From the NCBI RefSeq assembly GCF_034347405.1, contig NZ_CP133778.1:2976001-3040000 (forward strand): a stretch of 64,000 bases of DNA. The letters are read 5' to 3'. This DNA comes from Pseudomonas sp. CCC3.1 (GTDB lineage Bacteria; Pseudomonadota; Gammaproteobacteria; Pseudomonadales; Pseudomonadaceae). Below are positions 46,715-55,691 of the stretch, one piece after another. The notes beneath the pieces are model-generated. The model ran no database searches and had not been told where the DNA came from. It saw nothing but the letters and a program-made list of their open reading frames with translations. The translations under genes were made by a program, and so were the position numbers. Position 1 is the stretch's first letter, and every line of letters begins with the position of its first letter.

Positions 46715-47650
46715 ATGGATATTTTTCAGGCAATGCGAGTTTTCGTGCGCGTGGTCGAAACGGGCAGTTTTACCGCAGCCGCTCAGGCGCTGGGATACTC
46801 CACCGCCCAAACCTCGCGTTTACTGTCTGAATTGGAATCTTCACTGCAAGCGCGGCTGTTGCAGCGCAGCACACGCCGTTTGGCATTGACCGAAGTCGGC
46901 ATGCGTTACCTGGAGCGCTGCCGCCTGATTCTGGGAGAGGTCGATGATGCCAACGCCGAAGCCGGTGGCGCACATCTGATTCCACGCGGTCATTTACGCG
47001 TGCAGTCCACCACCGGTATCGGTATCCAGCTGTTGGCACCGTTGATAGCCAAGTACGCGGATTTGTACCCTCAGGTCAACGTCGACTTGACCCTGTCTCA
47101 GCGTCAGCCCGACTTGCTGGAGGAAGGCCATGATGTGGTGATTACCCTGTCTGCCCAACTCCCCGACTCTGAGTTGGTAGGCCAGCAACTGGGCAGTATT
47201 TACAGCGTGATCAGTGCCGCCCCTTCGTATCTGCACAAGCACGGCATTCCGCAGACACCCGAAGAGCTAAGCGAGCACCGCTGTCTGCATCTGGTTGACC
47301 CGTTGTTCACGGACAGCTGGACGTTTCGCACGGAACAAGGCGAGCAATCGATTCGTCCGGGCGAGGTGTTTCGCGTCAACGTTGCCGAGGCCATGGCCAA
47401 AGCAGCAGAGTCCGGGCTTGGTGTGTGCCTGATGCCCGACTATGTGGCCATGGGCTCTTATCTGAGCGGCGCGCTCGTACGCCTGCTGCCCCATCACCGC
47501 CTGCATGAAAAAAGCATCTATGCGCTCTACCCTTCGCGCCGCTTTCTGGATGCCAAAGTCAAAACCTGGGTCGAATTTTTGAAAACCGAAATCCCGCAAA
47601 TGCTGGAACAGCACCAGGCCATCGCAGATGACCCGGCACACTGGGCTTAG
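46715..47650 (+). CDS. LysR-family transcriptional regulator
   Basis: 311 residues. The N-terminal winged helix-turn-helix is FVRVVETGSFTAAAQALGYSTAQTSRLLSELE (about 10-41), followed by the helical linker and a substrate-binding domain (LRVQSTTGIGIQLLAPLIAKY to AMAKAAESGLGVCLMPDYVAM). Closest by eye to the CrgA/DhcR-like subfamily. No divergent target gene: wzz lies 267 bp upstream on the opposite strand and surE is convergent. GGAG is about 13 bases upstream. Its stop overlaps the surE stop. Ligand and regulon unknown. Confidence 0.9.
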   Translation: MDIFQAMRVFVRVVETGSFTAAAQALGYSTAQTSRLLSELESSLQARLLQRSTRRLALTEVGMRYLERCRLILGEVDDANAEAGGAHLIPRGHLRVQSTTGIGIQLLAPLIAKYADLYPQVNVDLTLSQRQPDLLEEGHDVVITLSAQLPDSELVGQQLGSIYSVISAAPSYLHKHGIPQTPEELSEHRCLHLVDPLFTDSWTFRTEQGEQSIRPGEVFRVNVAEAMAKAAESGLGVCLMPDYVAMGSYLSGALVRLLPHHRLHEKSIYALYPSRRFLDAKVKTWVEFLKTEIPQMLEQHQAIADDPAHWA

Positions 47651-48423
47651 TCAGGTTTAATGGCCTGTTGCAGTTGCTCGCGCAAACTCAAGGCGGTGCG
47701 ATCGAACTCCAGGGGGGTCACTGAAATACCGCCTTGGGTGACCACTTGGGTTTCAGTGTCCTGGGCTTCGGGATGACCATGGCGAGTGATGTTGAGCCAA
47801 TAGTAGTAGGCTTCGCGATAGTCCTCGCGCTCATGCACATTCACCCCGTCCATGCGGCCAATACCCTGGCGGGTTATCTGCAACGGCCCGGCGTCGGCGG
47901 CCGGCACGTCTGGAAAGTTGATGTTCAGGCAGGCCGATTGCTCCCAGCCCTTGCCTAGCAACTGACGAATAACCCCGGGTGCCAGCGTACGTGCCGTGTC
48001 CCAGCGCACGGAATCGCGGCGGGTAAAAAACTGGCTCAGGGCGATTGAAGGAACCCCCATCAACAGACCGGTCATCGCGGCCCCCACGGTTCCGGAGAAC
48101 AGGGTTTCAACCCCCAGATTGGCGCCTTTGTTAATGCCCGAAAGCAATAACTGCGGCGGTGTATCCATCAGTTGACGCAAGGCTACAGCGACACAGTCGG
48201 CAGGTGTTCCGGAGACCGAAAAGCGCCGTTCGCCGCGCGCCGTCACCCGCAACGGGTGATGAATGCTGATGGCCGTGGAAATACCGCTCTGGTCATGATC
48301 GGGTGCAACCACCCAGACTTCGTCTGCCAGTTCTCGAGCCACTGCCTCAAGCGCTTCAAGCCCTGGCGCATCAATGCCATCGTCATTGGTGATCAAAATA
48401 CGTTCGAGTCGAGCGCTCTGCAT
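47647..48423 (-). CDS. surE: 5'/3'-nucleotidase SurE
   Basis: 258 residues. The metal site is ILITNDDGIDAPGLEAL (D14, D15), with further signatures WVVAPDHDQSGISTAISIHHP, VSGTPADCVAVAL and LLSGINKGANLGVETLFSGTVGAAMTGLLMG. SurE removes phosphate from nucleoside monophosphates and survival-related substrates. In Pseudomonas the canonical surE usually sits with pcm, nlpD and rpoS. This copy is alone next to hemB, so it is probably a paralogue. Convergent with, and overlapping by four bases, the upstream lysR gene. Confidence 0.92.
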   Translation of the reverse strand: MQSARLERILITNDDGIDAPGLEALEAVARELADEVWVVAPDHDQSGISTAISIHHPLRVTARGERRFSVSGTPADCVAVALRQLMDTPPQLLLSGINKGANLGVETLFSGTVGAAMTGLLMGVPSIALSQFFTRRDSVRWDTARTLAPGVIRQLLGKGWEQSACLNINFPDVPAADAGPLQITRQGIGRMDGVNVHEREDYREAYYYWLNITRHGHPEAQDTETQVVTQGGISVTPLEFDRTALSLREQLQQAIKPD

Positions 48424-48492
48424 GCCTAATCTCCTTGTTTAGGGATGGCGCTGCGACTCACGCCGCAGCGCCGTGGGTACTTGCTGCTGATT

Positions 48493-49467
48493 TCAAATCC
48501 CTTGCAGCGCAAGGTCCATCGCAAAGTACGTCAGGATCATGTCAGCACCAGCGCGCTTGATCGAGCCCAGGCTTTCACGCACCACACGGTCTTCGTCGAT
48601 GGCACCGGCCAATGCGCCGAACTTGATCATCGCGTATTCACCGCTCACCTGATACGCCGCCAATGGCAAGCGCGAGGCTTCGCGTACATCACGAATGATG
48701 TCCAGATACGCGCCAGCAGGCTTGACCATCAGCACGTCTGCGCCTTCCTGCTCGTCGAGCAACGATTCGCGGATGGCTTCGCGGCGGTTCATCGGGTTCA
48801 TCTGGTACGACTTGCGATCACCTTTGAGTGCGCTGCCGCCTGCTTCGCGGAACGGGCCGTAAAGCGCCGAAGCAAACTTGGTGGAGTACGCCATGATCGA
48901 GGTGTCGATAAATCCGGCTGCGTCCAGGGCGCTACGGATCGCTTGCACCTGACCGTCCATGGCCGCCGATGGCGAAATGAAATCAGCGCCCGCCGCTGCT
49001 GCAGCCACGGCTTGCTTGCCCAGATTGATCAGGGTCGCGTCGTTGTCCACGCCGTGGTCGTGCATCACGCCGCAATGGCCGTGAGAGGTGTACTCACAGA
49101 AACAGGTGTCGCTCATCACGATCATTTCCGGGGCGGTATCTTTGCAGATGCGCGCCATGCGCGACACCAGACCGTCTTCGCGCCATGAGTCGCTACCGGT
49201 CGCGTCCAAATGATGCGATACCCCGAACGCCATGACCGACTTGATGCCAGCGCGGGCATAACGCTCAATTTCGCCAGCCAGCTTAGACTCAGGAATACGC
49301 ATCACACCCGGCATGCTGGTAATCGGCACAAAGTCGTCAATTTCTTCTTCAACGAAAATCGGCAACACCAGGTCATTCAGGCTGAATTCGGTTTCCTGGA
49401 ACAGGTCGCGCAAGGTTTGGGTACGGCGCAGACGGCGGGGACGAACGGAAGGGAACTGGTTAGGCAT
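48493..49467 (-). CDS. hemB: Delta-aminolevulinic acid dehydratase (porphobilinogen synthase), zinc type
   Basis: About 324 residues. The Schiff-base lysines are in MAYSTKFASALYGPF and VLMVKPAGAYLD. The metal site reads DTCFCEYTSHGHCGVMH, with three cysteines spaced as in the zinc enzymes of E. coli; the magnesium-type Pseudomonas HemB has Asp-rich residues there. It condenses two aminolevulinate molecules to porphobilinogen. An ATG at 49470 sits too near AGGA, so the second ATG (49467) is preferred. It shares the minus strand with surE, which begins 69 bp after its stop with a hairpin (48447-48472) between. Confidence 0.93.
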   Translation of the reverse strand: MPNQFPSVRPRRLRRTQTLRDLFQETEFSLNDLVLPIFVEEEIDDFVPITSMPGVMRIPESKLAGEIERYARAGIKSVMAFGVSHHLDATGSDSWREDGLVSRMARICKDTAPEMIVMSDTCFCEYTSHGHCGVMHDHGVDNDATLINLGKQAVAAAAAGADFISPSAAMDGQVQAIRSALDAAGFIDTSIMAYSTKFASALYGPFREAGGSALKGDRKSYQMNPMNRREAIRESLLDEQEGADVLMVKPAGAYLDIIRDVREASRLPLAAYQVSGEYAMIKFGALAGAIDEDRVVRESLGSIKRAGADMILTYFAMDLALQGI

Positions 49468-49661
49468 CATGGTTCCTGATGGGCAGGTTCATAAAACGAA
49501 CGGCATAAGCAGACGAGCCTTGACCCAGGCTCAATGGCGCCACAAATACAGGATTGATCCTGCAATTGCAAAACTTGCGGCCCACCTGCGGCGGGTTGTC
49601 GCGGGCAAAGGTAATCGTTGCTGAGGTGGGGAACAGCCCTCAAAAGCGAAGGCCCTGCGGC

Positions 49662-49690
49662 CCTTATCGCAGCCTGCGGCAGCGGCTACA
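49662..49690 (-). repeat. Single REP unit (GTAGCCGCTGCCG type)
   Basis: CCTTATCGCAGCCTGCGGCAG followed by CGGCTACA is the reverse complement of the unit seen at 20123-20224. Here it is unpaired, in the gap between hemB and arsR. Confidence 0.65.
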
Positions 49691-49748
49691 AAGAGCCTGG
49701 CAGCATCGCGGGTTGATCATTTCGTAAAAAAGCGTAATATCGCCACCC

Positions 49749-50045
49749 ATGATTCTCGAACAGCTCAAAGCACTGGGTAATGACACTCGCATGCAAATGA
49801 TGGAGTGGCTCAAAGACCCGCTCAGTCATTTCCCGCCTCAGGATCACGGTGATCCGGCGATTGGTGTGTGCGTGACCCATTTGCAGCACAAAGCCGGGCT
49901 ATCCCCTTCTACCGCCTCTGCACACCTGGCCATTTTGCAACGCGCCGGCTTCGTGCTGACGACGCGCATCGGCAAATGGACTTACTACCGACGTAATGAA
50001 CAGGCGATAGCTGACTTTGCCGCTAGGCTGAAAATCGAGTTGTAA
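49749..50045 (+). CDS. ArsR-family transcriptional regulator
   Basis: 98 residues forming one winged helix-turn-helix: MILEQLKALGNDTRMQMMEWL, recognition helix in LSPSTASAHLAILQRAGFVLTT, wing in RIGKWTYYRRNEQ. The metal-binding CxC pairs of ArsR/SmtB sensors are missing; only one Cys is present (IGVCVTH). It probably senses something other than arsenite or zinc. It precedes the dehydrogenase gene by 54 bp on the same strand and probably autoregulates that pair. Confidence 0.85.
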   Translation: MILEQLKALGNDTRMQMMEWLKDPLSHFPPQDHGDPAIGVCVTHLQHKAGLSPSTASAHLAILQRAGFVLTTRIGKWTYYRRNEQAIADFAARLKIEL

Positions 50046-50099
50046 TTTTTAACCAATCATTTCGTTATTTCGCGCAATGTAAAAATATGAGGAAGCCCC

Positions 50100-51110
50100 A
50101 TGAGCACTAAAACTATCTTCGTCCAACCTGGCGGCGGCTATAACAATGTTGTGGTCGGCAACAGTGAAGTACGTGTCCCAGCGAGTGACGAGATCACTGT
50201 GCGCCTGTACGCCAACTCGCTGAACTACCATGACTTCGCTGTTGTGAGCGGCATGTGGGGCCCGACTGAGCAGCGCATTCCCATGGCTGACGGCGCGGGC
50301 GAAGTGATTGCGGTCGGCACTGAGGTCAGCGAATTCAAGGTCGGTGATTCGGTGGTCAGCACCTTCTTCCCGGAGTGGATTGATGGCACGCCGCTGGTCG
50401 AAGGTTTTGTCACCGTGCCCGGTGACGGCATTGACGGCTACGCTCGTGAACAGGTGACGGCCAAGGCCACGTCTTTCACTTTGTCGCCAATCGGTTACAG
50501 CCATGCTGAAGCCGCCACGCTGACCACCGCCGGCCTCACCGCTTGGCGTGCGCTGATGTCCGATGATTCGCTCAAGCCGGGTGACACCGTTCTGGTCCAA
50601 GGCACGGGCGGTGTTTCGATTTTCGCGTTGCAGTTCGCCAAAATGGCAGGTGCGACAGTCATTGCCACCTCCTCCAGCGACGAGAAACTCGAGCGCCTGA
50701 AAGCATTGGGCGCTGATCACGTGGTCAACTACCGCAAAGACACGAACTGGGGCGAGACTGCCCGCGCACTGACTGGCGGCCGCGGCGTGGATCACGTGAT
50801 TGAAGTCGGCGGCCCTTCGACGCTTGAGCAGTCGATGATTGCCGTGCGCGTCGCCGGGCATATCTCGATCATTGGCATTTTGAGCGGCGTGGCAGGCCAA
50901 ATGAACTTCGTACCCGCATTGATCAAGCAAGTACGCCTACAAGGCGTCTTGGTCGGCAGCCGCAGCCAGCAACAAGACATGGTGCGTGCCATCAATGCCA
51001 CGGGCATGCGCCCGGTCATTGATCGTCACTTCCCGCTGACCGAGATTGTTGCGGCGTTCCAATACCAGGAAACCAACCAGCATTTCGGCAAGATCGTACT
51101 GGACATCTAA
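50100..51110 (+). CDS. NAD(P)-dependent medium-chain alcohol dehydrogenase/quinone oxidoreductase family
   Basis: 336 residues. The nucleotide-binding motif is GDTVLVQGTGGVSIFALQFAKMAGA (about 160-184), and the substrate domain ends LVPGDGIDGYAREQVTAKATSF. No cysteine is visible, so neither the catalytic nor the structural zinc site of true alcohol dehydrogenases is present. It is a zinc-independent quinone-oxidoreductase-like member. AGGAAG lies seven bases before the ATG. Co-oriented with the arsR-like gene, which likely controls it. Substrate unknown. Confidence 0.88.
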   Translation: MSTKTIFVQPGGGYNNVVVGNSEVRVPASDEITVRLYANSLNYHDFAVVSGMWGPTEQRIPMADGAGEVIAVGTEVSEFKVGDSVVSTFFPEWIDGTPLVEGFVTVPGDGIDGYAREQVTAKATSFTLSPIGYSHAEAATLTTAGLTAWRALMSDDSLKPGDTVLVQGTGGVSIFALQFAKMAGATVIATSSSDEKLERLKALGADHVVNYRKDTNWGETARALTGGRGVDHVIEVGGPSTLEQSMIAVRVAGHISIIGILSGVAGQMNFVPALIKQVRLQGVLVGSRSQQQDMVRAINATGMRPVIDRHFPLTEIVAAFQYQETNQHFGKIVLDI

Positions 51111-51192
51111 AACCTGCCCCCACCCGATGGCGCATTGACAGTGCGCCATCAGCTTTACTAGATTCAAGGTTTTGCCCAGCGAGCAGACCCCA

Positions 51193-51675
51193 ATGAGCCT
51201 TGAATCGGTACGCGCGTTCTTCAACGCCAACGCCCCTGATTTGCACATCATCGAATTGACTACCAGCACGGCGACCGTTGCCTTGGCGGCTGAAGCACAT
51301 GGGGTTGAACCCGGGCAAATTGCCAAAACCCTGGCTTTTCGTGTCGGTGAGCGCAATGTGCTGCTGGTGGCACGCGGCGATGCGCGCATTGATAACAAGA
51401 AAATCAAAAACGCGTTAGGCAGCAAAGCCAAGATGCTCGATGCCGAAACCGTCGTCGCGCTGACCAGCCACCCCGTCGGCGGCGTCTGCCCATTTGGTTT
51501 GGCCACTGACCTGCCGGTGTATTGCGATATTTCCCTGCAAGCCTTTACTGAAGTGATGCCCGCTGCGGGCGACACTCACACGGCTGTGCGAATTAGTCCG
51601 ATGCGTATGGCAGAGCTGGTTAATGCGCAGTGGGTGGATGCCTGTCAGGAAATCGAAGCGCCGTGCGCGGTGTAG
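51193..51675 (+). CDS. YbaK/ProX-type aminoacyl-tRNA deacylase
   Basis: 160 residues from ATG 51193 (an ATG 21 bases earlier is in frame). The YbaK/EbsC pattern is present: PGQIAKTLAFRVGERNVLLVARGDARID with the catalytic Lys, KMLDAETVVALTSHPVGGVCPFGLATDLPVYCD and a C-terminal helix. It hydrolyses mis-acylated tRNA (Cys-tRNA-Pro or Ala-tRNA-Pro type) in trans. Single gene before a convergent terminator shared with pgm. Confidence 0.88.
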   Translation: MSLESVRAFFNANAPDLHIIELTTSTATVALAAEAHGVEPGQIAKTLAFRVGERNVLLVARGDARIDNKKIKNALGSKAKMLDAETVVALTSHPVGGVCPFGLATDLPVYCDISLQAFTEVMPAAGDTHTAVRISPMRMAELVNAQWVDACQEIEAPCAV

Positions 51676-51700
51676 CACGAGCCTGATCGGGATAAAGCCG

Positions 51701-51729
51701 GACTGGCCCCATTGCGGGGCCAGTCTTTT
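51701..51729. terminator. Bidirectional terminator between the deacylase gene and pgm
   Basis: A ten-base perfect stem GACTGGCCCC / GGGGCCAGTC with a five-base loop, followed by TTTT on the plus strand. It lies between convergent stops. Confidence 0.8.
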
Positions 51730-51740
51730 AAGGCGTTGCC

Positions 51741-53381
51741 TTAGCTGATGGCTTTATCGACCAGCACTTGAGCTTCTTCAACCAGACGGCCGAGGTGCTC
51801 GTCGCCGATAAAACTCTCGGCGTAGATTTTGTAGATGTCTTCGGTGCCCGAAGGACGAGCAGCAAACCAACCGTTCTCAGTCATGACCTTAAGCCCGCCA
51901 ATCGCCTGATTATTGCCCGGCGCATGACTGAGGATTTGGGTAATCGCTTCACCTGCCAGCGTCGTCGACTTGACTTGCTCCGGTGACAACTTGCCAAGCA
52001 AGGCCTTCTGCTGCGCCGTCGCCTTGGCGTCAACGCGGGTCGAGAACGGCAGGCCCAGCTCTTCGGTCATTTTCTGATACAGCTGCGAAGGATCGCGGCC
52101 TGTGCGCGCCGTCATTTCTGCGGCCAGCAACGACGGGATCAAACCATCCTTATCAGTCGACCAGACGCTGCCGTCCAGACGCAGGAACGAGGCTCCAGCG
52201 CTTTCTTCACCGCCAAAACCCAGCGAACCGTCGAACAGACCATCGGCAAACCATTTGAAACCCACCGGTACTTCGTACAGGCGACGGTCCAAACGCGCAG
52301 CCACACGGTCAATCAAACCACTGCTGACCACGGTTTTGCCCACAGCCGCATCCGCGCGCCAGTTCGGGCGATTCTGGAACAGGTAGTCAATCGACACCGC
52401 CAGGTAGTTGTTCGGTGCCAACAGCCCTCCCGATGGTGTCACGATGCCGTGGCGATCGTGGTCCGGATCGCAGGCAAAAGCCACGTCGAAACGATCCTTG
52501 AGACCGATCAGGCCTTGCATCGCATAGCTGGAGGACGGGTCCATGCGGATGCGTCCATCCCAATCCATGCACATGAAGCGGAACGTCGGATCGACCGAGG
52601 TGTTCACCACTTCCAGATTCAGGCCGTATTGCTCGCCAATGGCAGACCAGTAACGCACACCTGCACCGCCCAGCGGGTCAACACCCAGGCGCAAGTTGGC
52701 ACCGCGCAGGGTGTCCATGTCGATTACGTTTTTCAGGTCAGCGACGTAGGTGTTCAGGTAGTCGTGGCGATGCGTGGTGCTGGCTTTTAAAGCCTGCTCA
52801 TAGCTGATGCGTTTAACCCCGGCGAGCTTGGCCGCCAGCAGTTCGTTGGCCTTGGCTTCGATCCATTTGGTGACATCGGTGTCCGCCGGTCCACCATTGG
52901 GCGGGTTGTACTTGAAGCCACCGCTTTCCGGCGGGTTGTGCGACGGGGTAATCACCACGCCATCGGCCAGCCCTGACGTGCGGCCACGGTTGTAGCAGAT
53001 GATCGCGTGAGAAACGGCCGGAGTCGGGGTGTACTCGTCGTTTGCAGCAATCATGGTGTCGACGCCATTGGCGGCAAACACTTCCAGCGCGCTAGCACCT
53101 GCCGGCGTCGACAGTGCGTGGGTATCGATGCCGACAAACAGCGGCCCATTGATACCCTTGGACTGACGGTACAGGCAAATGGCCTGACTGATGGCCAGCA
53201 CATGCCACTCATTGAAACTCAGCTCAAACGAAGTGCCACGATGCCCGGAGGTCCCAAAGGCGACACGCTGAGTGGAGATCGCTGCATCGGGTTGACCGGT
53301 GTAATAAGCGGTCACCAGTCGCGGAATGTCTACCAGCCGTTGAACTGGAGCCGGTTTGCCCGCAAGAGGACTGAGTGTCAT
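51741..53381 (-). CDS. pgm: Phosphoglucomutase, alpha-D-glucose phosphate specific
   Basis: 546 residues from ATG 53381, the length of E. coli Pgm, with GAGG eight bases upstream; a longer frame upstream is not needed. The active phosphoserine is in VITPSHNPPESGGFKYNPP, the metal Asp triplet in CDPDHDRHGIVTPS, and GTSGHRGTSF and the sugar loop GGEESAGASFLR are as expected. RPSGTEDIYKIYAES binds phosphate. It interconverts glucose-6- and glucose-1-phosphate and feeds GalU (38478-39317). Monocistronic. Confidence 0.95.
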   Translation of the reverse strand: MTLSPLAGKPAPVQRLVDIPRLVTAYYTGQPDAAISTQRVAFGTSGHRGTSFELSFNEWHVLAISQAICLYRQSKGINGPLFVGIDTHALSTPAGASALEVFAANGVDTMIAANDEYTPTPAVSHAIICYNRGRTSGLADGVVITPSHNPPESGGFKYNPPNGGPADTDVTKWIEAKANELLAAKLAGVKRISYEQALKASTTHRHDYLNTYVADLKNVIDMDTLRGANLRLGVDPLGGAGVRYWSAIGEQYGLNLEVVNTSVDPTFRFMCMDWDGRIRMDPSSSYAMQGLIGLKDRFDVAFACDPDHDRHGIVTPSGGLLAPNNYLAVSIDYLFQNRPNWRADAAVGKTVVSSGLIDRVAARLDRRLYEVPVGFKWFADGLFDGSLGFGGEESAGASFLRLDGSVWSTDKDGLIPSLLAAEMTARTGRDPSQLYQKMTEELGLPFSTRVDAKATAQQKALLGKLSPEQVKSTTLAGEAITQILSHAPGNNQAIGGLKVMTENGWFAARPSGTEDIYKIYAESFIGDEHLGRLVEEAQVLVDKAIS

Positions 53382-53618
53382 GCAAAACCTCGGGAAATAA
53401 ATGATTCGGAGGAAAAAACGCAGTTTACTGGCACTTCGAGATTGGCGCGAAGCAATTGTCCTGACACTACGTATCAATTGATTCTTGTCAGATTTCTCTG
53501 GTTTGTCTGACGGCGGAATTTGCATCCTGTTCCCGCTCATGGCAAAAATGCGTCAATTCAGTGCGTCTGCAATGATTCAAAGGATGCGTATTTTTAAGCT
53601 CTGGAAAAAGGAAGCAGC

Positions 53619-54101
53619 ATGAAACCACTCGTTATCAGCGCGGCCCTGACACTCTCGTTGAGTACGCTGTGCAGCGTGGCCAACGCCGCCAAACTGGAAG
53701 ATGTGGCGCCCTACCCTAAAGCCGAGGCGGGCTTCAGCCGCCAGGTCATTCACCTGCCCTCGCAAAAGAATGAAGACGACTACAAGGTCCAGATCATCGC
53801 GGGCAAAACACTCCAGGTTGACTGCAATCAGCAGCGTTTGAGCGGCAAGCTGGAAGAAAAGACGCTCAAGGGCTGGGGCTACCCGATGTACCGCCTCAAT
53901 AAAGTCAGCGGGCCGCTAAGTACCATGATGGCCTGCCCGGATGGCAAGCCACACCCGGATTTTGTACCGGTGGTCGGTGATGGCTTTATGCTGCGTTACA
54001 ACAGCAAGTTGCCGATTGTGCTCTACGTCCCCAAGGACATTGAGGTGCGCTATCGGATCTGGTCGGCTTCCAAGCAGGTCAAACAGGCTGCCCGCGAGTA
54101 A
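53619..54101 (+). CDS. eco: Ecotin, periplasmic serine protease inhibitor
   Basis: 160 residues with a Sec signal to about residue 23 (SVANA). The mature part runs LEDVAPYPKAEAGFSRQVIHL, GKTLQVDCN and the inhibitory loop GPLSTMMACPDGKPHPDF, where M103 takes the P1 position. C69 and C106 should form the loop-bracing disulfide. The C-terminal DGFMLRYNSKLPIVLYVP is the secondary binding and dimer region. Ecotin inhibits trypsin, chymotrypsin and elastase and protects bacteria from gut and neutrophil proteases. AAGGAAG lies before the ATG. Shares a terminator with the convergent sugar dehydrogenase. Confidence 0.95.
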   Translation: MKPLVISAALTLSLSTLCSVANAAKLEDVAPYPKAEAGFSRQVIHLPSQKNEDDYKVQIIAGKTLQVDCNQQRLSGKLEEKTLKGWGYPMYRLNKVSGPLSTMMACPDGKPHPDFVPVVGDGFMLRYNSKLPIVLYVPKDIEVRYRIWSASKQVKQAARE

Positions 54102-54119
54102 CCCGTGTAAATCCGCGGG

Positions 54120-54146
54120 GCGGCCAGGCAGCAGTCTGGCCGCTTT
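54120..54146. terminator. Bidirectional terminator between eco and the sugar dehydrogenase
   Basis: Stem GCGGCCAG / CTGGCCGC with an eight-base loop and a TTT tail on the plus strand, in the gap between convergent stops. Confidence 0.7.
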
Positions 54147-54155
54147 CAGCACCGT

Positions 54156-55304
54156 CTATTGCAAGCCAATGCGATACAACGCGCCATTGTCTTCATCGGT
54201 CAGCACATACACATAACCGTCCGGGCTTTGCCGAACATCGCGGATACGCGCATTCAAGCCGCCGAGCAAGCGCTCTTCGTGCACCACCTTGTCCCCCTCC
54301 AGTTGTAGCCGAATCAGATCTTTGTCAGCCAAGGCACCGATAAACAGGTTGTGCTGCCAAGGCTTGAAGCGGTCTCCATCGTAAAACGTCATCCCGCTGA
54401 TGCCGGGCGACTTCTGCCAGACATGATGGGGGCCGACAGTACCTTCGACCTCTTTGCCTTTCGCTTCCGGGATCGGCGCAGAGGAATAATCAATGCCATG
54501 GGTAGCAAGCGGCCAGCCGTAGTTTTTGCCGCGCTCGATCAGATTGATTTCATCACCGCCCTTGGGGCCGTGCTCATGCGTCCAGAGCGTGCCGGTCCAG
54601 GGATTCAGGGCCGCCCCCTGCTGGTTGCGATGACCATACGACCAAATCTCGGGCTTCACATTCGTCTGACCGACAAAAGGGTTGTCATCCGGAATACGCC
54701 CGTCGGGGTAAATGCGCACCACTTTGCCCTGCAGTTTGTCGAGGTCTTGGGCTGTCGCCCGCTGGTTGTTTTCCCCCAAGACAATAAACAGGTAACCATC
54801 GCGATCAAATACCAGCCGAGAACCGAAATGGTTGCCGGTCGAGAGTTTGGGTTCCTGGCGGAAGATCACTTCAAAGTCGTTCAGTTTGCTCAAGTCGGCA
54901 GACAAACGCCCCCGGCCAACGGCGGTTCCAGCCTTACCGTCTTTGCCGCCCTCGGCGAACGACAAATACACCATCCGGTCTTTAACAAAATCCGGGGACA
55001 AGACCACATCCAGCAAACCACCCTGACCATTGGCCCAGACCTGAGGCACACCCGACAAGGGAGCCGAGACTTTGCCTTGCGGGCTCACCCAGCGCAGATT
55101 GCCGGGGCGCTCAGTGACCAAGATGCCCTGACTGCCGGGCAAAAAAGCCAGCGCCCAAGGATGATCAAGCCCTTGAGCCACGGTGGTGGCGGTAACGGTT
55201 CCGAGGTCCGACTTGAATGACTGCTCAGCCCCTGTCTGGGCGTGAGCCGTGAGCGTTATTAAAGAAGAAGCCAGTAACGTGGCCAGAACGGTCTTTTTCA
55301 ACAT
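54156..55304 (-). CDS. PQQ-dependent sugar (aldose) dehydrogenase, YliI/Asd family
   Basis: 382 residues with a Sec signal (ATLLASSLITLTAHAQ). The beta-propeller family pattern is clear: LDHPWALAFLPGSQGILVTERPGNLRW, GLLDVVLSPDF, GNHFGSRLVFDRDGYLFIVLGENN, WSYGHRNQQGAALNPWTGTLWTHEHGPKGGDEIN and YGWPLATHGIDYS. It oxidises aldoses in the periplasm with PQQ and passes electrons to the respiratory chain. The next gene upstream (55323) is 18 bp away on the same strand, so the two are probably co-transcribed. Confidence 0.9.
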   Translation of the reverse strand: MLKKTVLATLLASSLITLTAHAQTGAEQSFKSDLGTVTATTVAQGLDHPWALAFLPGSQGILVTERPGNLRWVSPQGKVSAPLSGVPQVWANGQGGLLDVVLSPDFVKDRMVYLSFAEGGKDGKAGTAVGRGRLSADLSKLNDFEVIFRQEPKLSTGNHFGSRLVFDRDGYLFIVLGENNQRATAQDLDKLQGKVVRIYPDGRIPDDNPFVGQTNVKPEIWSYGHRNQQGAALNPWTGTLWTHEHGPKGGDEINLIERGKNYGWPLATHGIDYSSAPIPEAKGKEVEGTVGPHHVWQKSPGISGMTFYDGDRFKPWQHNLFIGALADKDLIRLQLEGDKVVHEERLLGGLNARIRDVRQSPDGYVYVLTDEDNGALYRIGLQ

Positions 55305-55322
55305 CCGATTGTCCTTTTTCGA

Positions 55323-55691
55323 TTAACGCTGATCTCTGGGCTGTAACGAAGGTGCCGTGGGCTGAAGGGTTTTGGGGATGGGAGGGTTTCGCGGGTAACC
55401 ATTGCCGATTTGCCCGTTCTCGATAGAAGGCCTGGCCGCACGTGGCACGGTAGGCAGCCCGGGCACAGTGGCCGGATCGGGGCCGGTGCCCTGCCGACTG
55501 TTGGGGTTTATGCGCCGAATTGCAGTGTCGTTTGGCGTCACACCGGGCGTTAACCCGTTCTGCGCGAGCAAGACTGTGGCTGGCAAACGGTCATGGCCTG
55601 AAAAAACGTCTGGCTGCACTTGAGCCACTGCGTGAACGGCCAGGCCAGACAGTACTAATAGCCCTAAAACACTGAATCGCGAGCGGATCAT
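55323..55691 (-). CDS. Small secreted proline-rich hypothetical protein
   Basis: About 122 residues from ATG 55691, which has GGAG seven bases upstream; upstream in-frame ATGs do not. Signal peptide RFSVLGLLVLSGLAVHAVAQ. The mature part is proline- and asparagine-rich without cysteines (LTPGVTPNDTAIRRINPNSR, GTGPDPATVPGLPTVPRAAR, IPKTLQPTAPSLQPRD). It looks disordered and periplasmic. It precedes the sugar dehydrogenase by 18 bp. No function assigned. Confidence 0.7.
   Translation of the reverse strand: MIRSRFSVLGLLVLSGLAVHAVAQVQPDVFSGHDRLPATVLLAQNGLTPGVTPNDTAIRRINPNSRQGTGPDPATVPGLPTVPRAARPSIENGQIGNGYPRNPPIPKTLQPTAPSLQPRDQR

Noticed and set aside
48447..48472. Hairpin GGCGCTGCG / CGCAGCGCC between hemB and surE as a terminator
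   Set aside because: No T-tract follows on the minus strand, so it is kept only as a note in the hemB entry; it may be a simple stem or attenuating structure.
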